Both the position numbers and the translations under genes were made by a program. DNA of 64,000 bases from Theristus sp. LFF4_11 (taxonomy: Eukaryota; Nematoda; Chromadorea; Monhysterida; Xyalidae), in assembly GCA_030248135.1 (NCBI GenBank), contig JASANC010001304.1:1-64000 (forward strand), in the 5' to 3' direction. Shown one piece after another: positions 47,651-55,329 of the stretch (positions within the stretch are counted from its first letter, which is position 1; each line of letters begins with the position of its first letter). The notes beneath the pieces are model-generated. The model was not told the origin of the DNA. It worked only from the letters and a program-made list of their open reading frames with translations, and searched no databases.

Positions 47651-50290
47651 AAATCCCCCCCCCCAGCCCAGTCCAAAAAAACCAAAAATGTCGTCTACCT
47701 CATTTCATGTCGAAAATGTGGGTTTCAGTACATCGGACAAACAGGCCGTATGTTGAAGCAACGCATCATGGAACATCTACGCAGCATTCGTAATACGGAC
47801 AAACAGAAGTTGCTGGTACGTCACTTCTCGCTAAATGGGCATTGTGTGGATGATTTAAAGGTGAGAGTCCTGTTTTCCCTGGACAATCAAGTAGCAGACA
47901 GTAACGTCATACGTGGACAACTTCTTAGAGTTGAAAACTTCTTGATTAGACTGCTGTGTACGGCATTTCCTTTTGGTCTAAATGATAAGATAGACAACTA
48001 CGGCAAAATTTCGGAAGATTTATCATGTTTTAAACAAAAAGGTTCTCCTTTTTTCACTCAGAAAATTCGCCGTAGACGTAGAAATCATGGTCAACAAAAA
48101 CACAGAACTAAAAGGAAATGCAAAATTGATGTGGTCAATAAACTTAGACAAATTTATCAAGATGATCATTACGAGAGAAAAAGGATGTTCTATACGCTAC
48201 ATTCAGCACGTAGATGTGAACTTCAAAAAGCTGAACAAACAGCTATCAATGAAGCGTGTACTGACAAATGCCTCACCATCCGAAGAATTATTTTAGCTTT
48301 TCTTTCTGGTAGATTTCAAGCACATGCAAACGATGGTGCGAAAAAGAAGCACACTTCCTTTTTTGCGGTTCCTTTCATTGATAAGAAAATTGAAGCTTTA
48401 AAATTAGAAACACTTTTCAGAGATCATAGAATTCGTAATCTTGCACCTACTCGTGTTACTGACAAACTCAAAAATATCAATGTTGTCTATTCTTATGACA
48501 AGCCCATTAGTAGTATTCTTTGTAACCACAACAAACTCCTGAAAAGTCTGACACCACAGCTTCTTCGTGATATTCTTAGTTCAAATTGCGATTGTGTCAA
48601 TAACCAGTACAAGCATCCTGCTTTCAACCACGTCATTACCGGTGATCTTAGCATTATTTCTGATAACATGCTTCATAAATTGTTCAATAAAGGTTCTAAA
48701 TTCAGGTTTTCTGGAGCAGATAAGTCCTGGACCGAGATTTATGATGTATTAGTTCAAGCTCTACATGATTTTCTTTGCAAAATCGCCAGAATCTGTCAGG
48801 TAAACGTCCACGAACTTATCCGTGTCCGCATACTGTGTGAAACATTGTTGTGTAATAGAATCGACTTTTTTCGCTCTATCCATACAGATCACACGGCTAA
48901 AAAATTTCCTTTCAGCAAACTTTCACAGTTACATTCATGCTATGTCGTTGCTCAAGCCGATAAAGCTAACAATAACTTTGTTATCATCTGCAAAAAGTTT
49001 TATCTTCAAGTTTTGTGTAAGGAAATGGGAGTTAGTTTTGATTGCAACGGTAACTTTAGGAATGTTGGCAATGAGGTCTACCGTCCTGTTCTTAATAGTG
49101 AGACCAGCATTGTTGATTTTCATGCTAAAGTCAGTTCCACGTTTGGTGTTCTCTGTGCAGACTCCGATCTGGTTCTCCCCAAGATCTTTGCCATTCCTAA
49201 ATTGCATAAAGATCCTTATTCGTTTAGATTTATTGCAGGAGCAAGACAGTCAAGCTGCAAAGCCATAAACACTTTGCTGCATAAAATCTTGTGTGCCATT
49301 CAAAGTCATTTCTTCAACTATTGCAGACAAATTCAGTCAAACAATGGCTTGCACTGTTTTTGGGCGGTGAAGAACAACATGGATGTTTTAGCAATGATAC
49401 AACGCTGTCCCAAGATTGACTGTATCGTGTCAGCAGACTTCAGCACTCTGTATACCGCTCTTCCACACCAGGTTATTTTCGATAGTCTGGACCGCATCAT
49501 AAACGTATGTTTCAAAAATTCTAAGAAGAGATTTCTCTGTTTGTCCAAACATACTGATTACTATCAGTACTGTGACCATAAGCTTCCTGGTTTGGTTTGT
49601 TTTGATAGCATGGAGATTAAGGACATGATACGATTTGTAGTTAGTGAAACTTACGTTCGATTCGCTGATAAAGTTTACCAACAGACTTTGGGTATTCCAA
49701 TGGGCTCGGTTAGTGCACCCAAACTAGCCTGTCTTACTCTTACTGGCTTGGAATACAAATATGTCTTAGATCGGGATAACCGTGTCAATGCAGCCAAACT
49801 TCGCTATGTATGCCGTTATATTGATGACCTTCTGGTTCTGAACTGCGAAGACTTTATGGATGTAGCACGTGCCATCTATCCCCCGTCAATTCCGCTCAAT
49901 CAATCAAACCAGCACACTACCGAGGCCAACTTTCTTGACCTCGGAATTACGATTAACGGGGGGGTTACGGTAGACGTTTATGACAAAACTAACTGTTTCA
50001 ATTTCGCGGTTCTCAAATACGTTTTTAGAGACAGCCTCACTCATTCATCTGTTGGTTACAATATTTTCAGTGCTCAAATCATTCGCTACGCCAGGGTTTG
50101 TTCAAACAAAAAGTTTTTTGCCCGTAATGTCAGTGCTCTCAGCAAACAACTCATCTCCCAAGGTTTTGCAAAGGACAAACTGCTTATTCGTTTCTTTCGC
50201 TTTGCTTCTTGCAACTCAAACATTCTTTTGAAATTTGGCCTTGACAAAAAATTGAAACTTGTTGCATTTGCATTATCTAATATCGTTTAA
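47651..50290 (+). CDS. GIY-YIG endonuclease / reverse transcriptase of a Penelope-like element
   Basis: One uninterrupted frame is open from before 47651 to the TAA at 50288-50290; the first ATG is at 47750 (846 codons). Upstream of that ATG, in frame, lies NVVYLISCRKCGFQYIGQTG, the catalytic GIY-YIG core, followed by RMLKQRIMEHL and HFSLNGH. The CxxC plus HxxxxxH spacing suggests a zinc-binding CCHH arrangement. True translation therefore starts upstream, possibly in a lost or spliced 5' exon. RT motifs, numbered from the 47750 ATG: KLHKDPYSFRFIAG near 483, VSADFSTLY with the catalytic Asp at 563, GIPMGSVSAP near 650, YIDD at 690-693, and NFLDLGI near 725. All catalytic Asp residues are intact and there is no internal stop, so this copy may be young. 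Confidence 0.9.
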   Translation, partial: KSPPPAQSKKTKNVVYLISCRKCGFQYIGQTGRMLKQRIMEHLRSIRNTDKQKLLVRHFSLNGHCVDDLKVRVLFSLDNQVADSNVIRGQLLRVENFLIRLLCTAFPFGLNDKIDNYGKISEDLSCFKQKGSPFFTQKIRRRRRNHGQQKHRTKRKCKIDVVNKLRQIYQDDHYERKRMFYTLHSARRCELQKAEQTAINEACTDKCLTIRRIILAFLSGRFQAHANDGAKKKHTSFFAVPFIDKKIEALKLETLFRDHRIRNLAPTRVTDKLKNINVVYSYDKPISSILCNHNKLLKSLTPQLLRDILSSNCDCVNNQYKHPAFNHVITGDLSIISDNMLHKLFNKGSKFRFSGADKSWTEIYDVLVQALHDFLCKIARICQVNVHELIRVRILCETLLCNRIDFFRSIHTDHTAKKFPFSKLSQLHSCYVVAQADKANNNFVIICKKFYLQVLCKEMGVSFDCNGNFRNVGNEVYRPVLNSETSIVDFHAKVSSTFGVLCADSDLVLPKIFAIPKLHKDPYSFRFIAGARQSSCKAINTLLHKILCAIQSHFFNYCRQIQSNNGLHCFWAVKNNMDVLAMIQRCPKIDCIVSADFSTLYTALPHQVIFDSLDRIINVCFKNSKKRFLCLSKHTDYYQYCDHKLPGLVCFDSMEIKDMIRFVVSETYVRFADKVYQQTLGIPMGSVSAPKLACLTLTGLEYKYVLDRDNRVNAAKLRYVCRYIDDLLVLNCEDFMDVARAIYPPSIPLNQSNQHTTEANFLDLGITINGGVTVDVYDKTNCFNFAVLKYVFRDSLTHSSVGYNIFSAQIIRYARVCSNKKFFARNVSALSKQLISQGFAKDKLLIRFFRFASCNSNILLKFGLDKKLKLVAFALSNIV

Positions 50291-50314
50291 CTCTTGCTGT
50301 TGCTTTGCCGTTTT

Positions 50315-50394
50315 GTTCGACTAGCTTCGTACTGACGAGGCCCCCTAGTCGAACGAATCGAACGTGTCTACGGATAGGGGCCGAAACACGTTCG
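50315..50394 (+). ncRNA. Hammerhead-ribozyme-like motif, permuted segment order
   Basis: All conserved hammerhead core pieces are present: CTGACGA (50332-50338), GAAA (50383-50386) and a GTC cleavage triplet (50366-50368). Pairing is complete. Stem I is TTCGTA (50326-50331) with TACGGA (50369-50374, one G-U). Stem II is GGCCCC (50339-50344) with GGGGCC (50377-50382). Stem III is CACGTTCG (50387-50394) with CGAACGTG (50359-50366). A further 10-bp stem, GTTCGACTAG (50315-50324) with CTAGTCGAAC (50345-50354), encloses the CTGACGA segment. The linear order of segments differs from any simple rotation of a normal hammerhead, so folding would need two hairpins whose loops pair. Activity is an inference. 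Confidence 0.55.
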
Positions 50395-50524
50395 GTTCAA
50401 CCAAACCATCGAACCTTTCATGTCTTAATTTTTTCTTTACGTTTTGCAGCTCAGGTGACCGTTCGTCGTCGCGACTCACGTGCATTTCGACACTCTTCTA
50501 CTGACGAATTTTCTTCCATTCAAG

Positions 50525-50674
50525 ATGCCACGTCATAACCAGCACCATAAACATCAGGACAAACGTCAACATGACCAGCAACAACGTCGGCAGAACGCCA
50601 AACGCCAACGACTGGATGCTAATCGGGATCTTGACAATCATGAAGACGACGGCAGTGCTCTGAGCGACGAACAG
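50525..50674 (+). CDS. Probable 5' exon of a second tandem Penelope-like copy
   Basis: ATG at 50525 starts 50 codons of a very basic, Gln/His/Arg-rich sequence (MPRHNQHHKHQDKRQ; RRQNAKRQRLDANRD) that turns acidic and ends SDEQ at a GTGTGT donor in phase 0. An acceptor-like TTTTGCAG lies at 50442-50449. Its position directly after the RT frame and ribozyme-like motif is what a head-to-tail second copy would give, with an N-terminal extension and a retained intron. Alternatively it is host sequence. The next bases run into the homopolymer-rich repeat at about 50.75 kb. Confidence 0.45.
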
Positions 50675-50789
50675 GTGTGTAGTTCTTTGGTCTGGGAGAT
50701 TTTCCTTTTACGTTGTTGCTTTAGAGTCATTTTGAGTCGTTCATGTGTTCCAGCTCATTCTCATCCTTCCTTTTCACCTTTTACTCAAA

Positions 50790-51470
50790 TGGGGGGGGGG
50801 GCCCCCCCCCCCCCCAAAAAAAAATTTTTCGAATCTATCTCTATCAAATAGGTTTTTTTTGGCTCAGCTATTATCTATTATCTTTCTTATTAAACGTGAC
50901 CCAATATGCGTTTGCACGCACAGATAGAGAAAATGTTTCATGGCTGCGCGGCAATTTGAAATCAGCAAAACTTAACGTATTCTGAGTTCTGACGCATAGT
51001 TGTTCCAGAGCCGAGGGGTTGGGGGGGGGGGCGATATAGATAGCTGGAGCAAATTTTTCAGATAGATAGATAGCTGGAAAATTTTGCGGGGGGCCGCGGG
51101 GGGGGCCATGTGACTTTGGGGGGGGGGGGCGGTCAAAATTTTGAAATTTGATAGATAGATAGCTAAAAAGCTAAAAAGCTATAAAAACAGCAAAATAATG
51201 CTAAAAATACACTAAAAATCAAGTATAAACGCGTATTTTAACTAAAATTAACGAAATTTTCAAGAATTTTGAGCAAAAATGGTCAATTTTGGTCAAAAAT
51301 TGGCTCATTTTATGTCTTCGAAGACAAAAATTTTCAGATAGATAGCTGGCTGAGAAATTTTTTTAGATAGATAATAGCTGAGCCAAAAAAACCTGTCTGA
51401 TAGAGATAGATTCGAAATTTTTTTGGGGGGGCGGCCCCCCCCAGGCCCCCCCCCCCTAGAACAACTATGT
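50790..51470. repeat. Homopolymer- and AGAT-rich inverted repeat, left unit
   Basis: Runs of G and C up to about 14 nt alternate with AGATAGATAGCTGG-type blocks and an AT-rich middle. The outer ends are inverse to one another: GGCTCAGCTATTATCTATT near 50870 and AGATAATAGCTGAGCC near 51365. A 370-bp core (about 51002-51372) recurs inverted at 54431-54803. The ends at 51000 and 51468 both read as GTTGTTC(C/T)AG. The class is unknown. Confidence 0.6.
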
Positions 51471-51555
51471 TCTGACGGCAGATTTGTGCAAGAAATTGAG
51501 AAAAAATAATTAGAATTTTATCTCACTAAATAAATTTATTTTATTTCATATTCGA

Positions 51556-52520
51556 ATTATCTAAAAATGCGGGAGACGCATATAAAAGGAGGAATATGGC
51601 CTTGTGTAAGCAGTGAAAGACTTGGCTCGACAACGCTTTTCAAGTCTCTGATGTGGTACACACGGATACAACTACATAAGAGTTATATTTTTGCGCCGCG
51701 TTTGTTGTTTAAAAGCTTGCTGAAAAGCGTAAAAACTTTGAAGTTATTTTTCAATTGTCCTCTTCAGTTTAGTCTGAAATCACACCATGTGCGAAATTCT
51801 GTAAATTCTGTGCAAAAACAGAAACATCAGAAATTGCAAAATATTGCTGCATGTAGCTTTATCGTTGTTGTTGTTGTTTTGTTGGGATTTTTAGGCGATG
51901 TTTTTAGCCAGGGCTAACCCAGAGAAGCGTACAGAACGCCATTGAGTAGGGCGCCCATCGAGTTTTCTCTGTCATTAAGTGCCTACATACCCCTTGGCGG
52001 GGCTCGATCCCCCGAGCGCACAGACTGTAGTCTAACGCACTACCACCAGGCAACGAGGGTGACAATTGTTGTTGTTGCTAACGTACGCACCGCTGTGCAT
52101 ACAGCAGCACCAGTGCAAAAAGTGTTGTTGATTTTTACCCTTTTTACCAAACTCTTGTGTGACAGGATAAACCGGTGAGTCATTGCCACAGAAGGAGACC
52201 TTGCGTTCCCCAACGCCTCTGCGATACACTTTGTGCAAACCAGTGTCAGCGATCTAAAGTCTGATCGTTATTTTAGTGGTTTTAGTGGTCGCTAAATGCT
52301 AGAAAAAAACAAATGTGAAAGTGTCATTTGTCTATAATGTACGAGGGTTGCCACTTGCAACCGAAATAAAGAATAAACGGCGCAAAAATATGACTCTTAT
52401 GTACTTGTATCCGTGTGTACCACATCAGAGACTTGAAAAGCGTTGTCGAGCCAAGTCTTTCACTGCTTACACAAGGCCATATTCCTCCTTTTATATGCGT
52501 CTCCCGCATTTTTAGATAAT
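51556..52520. mobile_element. Long-TIR element with nested SINE
   Basis: Two inverted arms of about 140 bp, 51556-51700 and 52378-52520, both start ATTATCTAAAAATGCGGGAG. They are nearly identical over the stretch containing GGAGGAATATGGCCTTGTG and AGACTTGGCTCGACAACGC. The interior holds a SINE (51893-52062) in reverse orientation. No transposase is present. High identity of the arms points to recent activity or arm conversion. The superfamily is not determined. Confidence 0.75.
51893..52062 (-). mobile_element. SINE with tRNA-like head, nested copy (minus orientation)
   Basis: On the minus strand the head reads GCCTGGTGGTAGTGCGTTAG (A-box-like), then CTCGGGGGATCGAGCCCCGCC (B-box-like). The body ends with GGCTAAAAACATCGCCTAAAA. 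It matches the copies at 7520-7645 and 16853-17002. It is the best-preserved head of the three. It lies inside the long-TIR element. Confidence 0.7.
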
Positions 52521-52559
52521 ATTCTGACTTTTATATAAGCCCCGAAGGTCGGACCAAAA

Positions 52560-53490
52560 TCACAATACGTTGGTCACACATTCTTCTAAACCCCGGACAA
52601 CTCAGGTTTTTCATTTTTTGTTTTTAGGCCAATTTCGCCTATGCTATTTCTACGGCCGATTTCCCAAAATCGTCACGATTCAGTACCTAGAATTGCTCAC
52701 ATAAGAAAACTGATCCAAAAGCCGTGATCGGCGCATTGAATAACCTGGAAAACACAGTTTTCTTGTTTTTCATTTCTGGACCGGTTTCACTAAATTCCAC
52801 GGCCGATTCGCCCGAAATCGTCACGATTCGGTATCTAAAGTTGCTCACGTAAGAAAACTAACCCAAAATCTGTTATCAGCGCATTGAATTACCCTGGAAA
52901 ACACAGTTTTCTTGTTTTTCATTTTTGGACCGATTTCGCTAATTTCCACGGCCGATTCGCCCGAAATCGTCCCGATTCAGTACCTAGAACTGCTCACATA
53001 AGAAAACTAACCCAGAATCCGTGATCAGCGCATTGAATTACCATGGAAAACACCGTTTTTTTTGTTTTTCATTTCTGGACAGATTTCGCCAATTTCCACG
53101 GCCGATTTGCCCGAAATCGTCACGATTCAGTATCTAGAGTTGCTCACATAAAAAAACTAACCCAAAATCCGTGATCAGCGCATTGAATTACCCTGAAAAA
53201 ACAGCCTTTTATTGTTTTTCGTTTCTGGACCGTTTTCGCCAATTTCCACGGCCGATTCGCCCGAAATCGTCACGCTTCAGCATCTAAAGTTGCTCACGTA
53301 AGAAAACTAACCCAAAATCCGTGATCAGCGCATTGAATTACCCTGGAAAACACCTTTTTCTTGTTTTTCGTTTCTAGACCGATTTCGCCAATTTCCACGG
53401 TCGATTCGCCCGAAATCGTCACGATTCAGCATCTAAAGTTGCTCACATAAGAAAACTAACCCAAAATCCGTGATCAGCGCATTGAATTCC
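52560..53490. repeat. Satellite array, about 149-bp unit
   Basis: Six imperfect units repeat every 148-150 bp, as seen from the phrase GATCAGCGCATTGAATTACC near 52730, 52879, 53028, 53178, 53328 and 53477. Each unit also carries CACGGCCGATTCGCCCGAAATCGTC and TTGCTCACATAAGAAAACTA. No coding frame spans the units. Confidence 0.85.
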
Positions 53491-53629
53491 TACGGACTAG
53501 ACCTTTTTCCTATTATTTTTCGTAGCTCAGACAAAATTTGTGAGAGTGAAAAGCTGATACCCAGTCGAAATGCTACGAACTGTAAAAAATGCACAATTTT
53601 GACGAAAAAAATGCCATGGCAAAAATTTT

Positions 53630-54060
53630 TTCACAATCTACGGATGAAATTACCCCAGGAAACATTTTTGTTGGACTGTGAAAGTGTCGCAGGTAAAAAT
53701 TGAAAGGGCGCACACTTAAAACAGGTGAAAACCCTGTGAACTTTTAAAAAGGCCCAATTTTTTTACCCAAAACAAGGTCTGGGTAAAAAATTAACTCAAT
53801 TTTCAAAATCTCCGGATGGAATTACCCCAGGAAACGTTTTTGTTCGACTGTGAAAGTGTCGCAGGTAAAAATTGAAAGGGCGCACACTTAAAACCAGATG
53901 AAAACCCTGCGAACTTTAAAAAATGCCCAATTTTTACCCAAAAACAGGGTCTGGGTAAAAAATTAACCCAATTTTCAAAATCTCCGGATGGAATTACCCC
54001 AGGAAACATTTTTGTTCGACTGTGAAAGTGTCGCAGATAAAAATTGAAAGGGCGCACACA
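53630..54060. repeat. Second satellite, about 172-bp unit
   Basis: Roughly two and a half units are present. The phrase GAATTACCCCAGGAAACATT occurs near 53646, 53818 and 53990, each followed by GACTGTGAAAGTGTCGCAG and GGGCGCACAC. It directly follows the 149-bp array but shares no unit with it. Confidence 0.8.
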
Positions 54061-54430
54061 TGTTGATTACATACCAGAAAAAAAATACAAAGGGAAAGAA
54101 GTAACACGATTTTCAGAATAGGTTTTTCGTGTCTAGAGCGTATGAAAAATCGTCCGATGAAAATTTTTTCGCGGCTCCAAGCACAACTTTGGGTGTTCGT
54201 TTCGTGTGCACAGAACCAAGTTTGTGGCTTATACTATGCTCGCTGCAGGGCAGCGAGAAAGTTTGAAAAACGCGCGCGAGGGGAAAACGGCTCATATTAT
54301 GCGTGATGCGCTGACCGCTCGCTGACGCTCGCTCGCGCATCCGCATGATTACGTTTAGGCGCGGAACATTTTTTCAGCTGTGCGGATTTTCCACACATCA
54401 TTCAACATTACTCCGCCTCCTTCGCACGTA

Positions 54431-54803
54431 AAGATAATATCTAAAAAAAATTTCAGCCACCTATCTATCTGAAAATTTTTGTCTTCGAAGACATAAAATA
54501 AGTCAATTTTTGACCAAAATTGACCATTTTGCTCGTAATTCTTAAAAATTTTGCTAATTTTAGGTAAAATACGCGTTTATACTTGATTTTTAGTGTATTT
54601 TTAGCATTATTTTGCTGTTTTTATAGCCTTTTAGCGTTTTAACTATTTATCTATCAAATTTCTAAATTTTGACCGGCCCCCCAAACTCATATGGTCCCCC
54701 CCCGTGCCCCCCCCCAAATTTTCCAGCTATCTATCTATCTGGAAAGTTTGCTCCAGCTATCTATATCGGCCCCCCCCCCAACCCCTCGGCTCTGGAACAA
54801 CTA
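54431..54803. repeat. Inverted copy of the homopolymer/AGAT repeat
   Basis: This is the reverse complement of about 51002-51372, matching from TCTTCGAAGACATAAAATAAG through GCTCCAGCTATCTATATCGG to ACCCCTCGGCTCTGGAACAAC. Together the two copies form a 3-kb inverted pair that encloses the long-TIR element and both satellites. Confidence 0.7.
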
Positions 54804-54805
54804 TG

Positions 54806-55320
54806 CGCCTACCGTTCTGTAGGTGGAAAGTTCGAACCTCGCTGCGGACAAAACACACAATAGAGACACTAAAGTGACCAATAAGATCTAATCTAATGGT
54901 CTACTCCCTCCAGAGCCGAGGGTAAATTGGGCTCGGGGCAGTATTGCCCGTTTCCGCCGGAATTTGATACCTTAGGGTTTCCGGAACCGGCGCGCAAACA
55001 AATAAATAAAAATAAATAAATAAGTTTTAGCCAATTTTAAGGGCTAAAATGATTTATTTAATTTGGCTCTAAAATTTTTTGTTGACTTTCACATTTTCCT
55101 CCGGCTGTCCCCGGCATTTTGAGAATTTTTTTATTAATTTAAAAATTCAAAATCAAAAATCAAAATTCAACATAATTTGAATAAATAATTAACAATGTAA
55201 AAAAATGTAATTCAATTTTTTTTTCAAATGTGAAATAAGGTTGGCCAACATATTAAAAGTTAAAAAGTTAACTTCACACTCTTTAATGGTTTCTTCTTCT
55301 TTGACCGCTTTGCTTGGTTG
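54806..55320. other. AT-rich spacer
   Basis: I see no gene. There is a short TAAATAAATAAA-type run near 55000-55022 and AT-rich filler. A GAGCCGAGGG phrase near 54912 echoes the end of the neighbouring repeat. Confidence 0.4.
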
Positions 55321-55329
55321 ATGTACTAT

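Larger units (their letters stand above)
47651..50690 (+). mobile_element. Penelope-like element, N-terminal GIY-YIG (Naiad-like)
   Basis: It comprises a long GIY-YIG/reverse-transcriptase frame, a 3' region with a hammerhead-like RNA motif (50315-50394), and then what looks like the 5' part of a second tandem copy (50450-50674). The nuclease lies before the RT, the order described for Naiad/Chlamys Penelope-like elements; classical Penelope elements have it after the RT. The 5' end is cut at a poly-C run, so the first copy is probably truncated. No target duplication could be assigned. Tandem arrangement and associated hammerhead motifs are known features of Penelope-like elements. Confidence 0.8.

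Noticed and set aside
47440..47660. A second ribozyme-like motif at the 5' side of the Penelope-like element
   Set aside because: No CTGANGA or GAAA pair with matching stems is present; the 5' boundary is a poly-C run, so the left copy appears truncated.
49817..49828. The YIDD-bearing frame as a retrovirus or LTR retrotransposon
   Set aside because: There is no protease, integrase or gag, and a GIY-YIG nuclease is fused in front, which is specific to Penelope-like elements.
51893..52062. A functional tRNA gene on the minus strand
   Set aside because: The tRNA-like block is fused to a repeated body found twice elsewhere and lacks a clean acceptor stem, so it is a SINE head.
52560..53490. Regularly spaced repeats as a CRISPR array
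   Set aside because: The whole 149-bp unit is conserved with no unique spacers, and the genome is eukaryotic.
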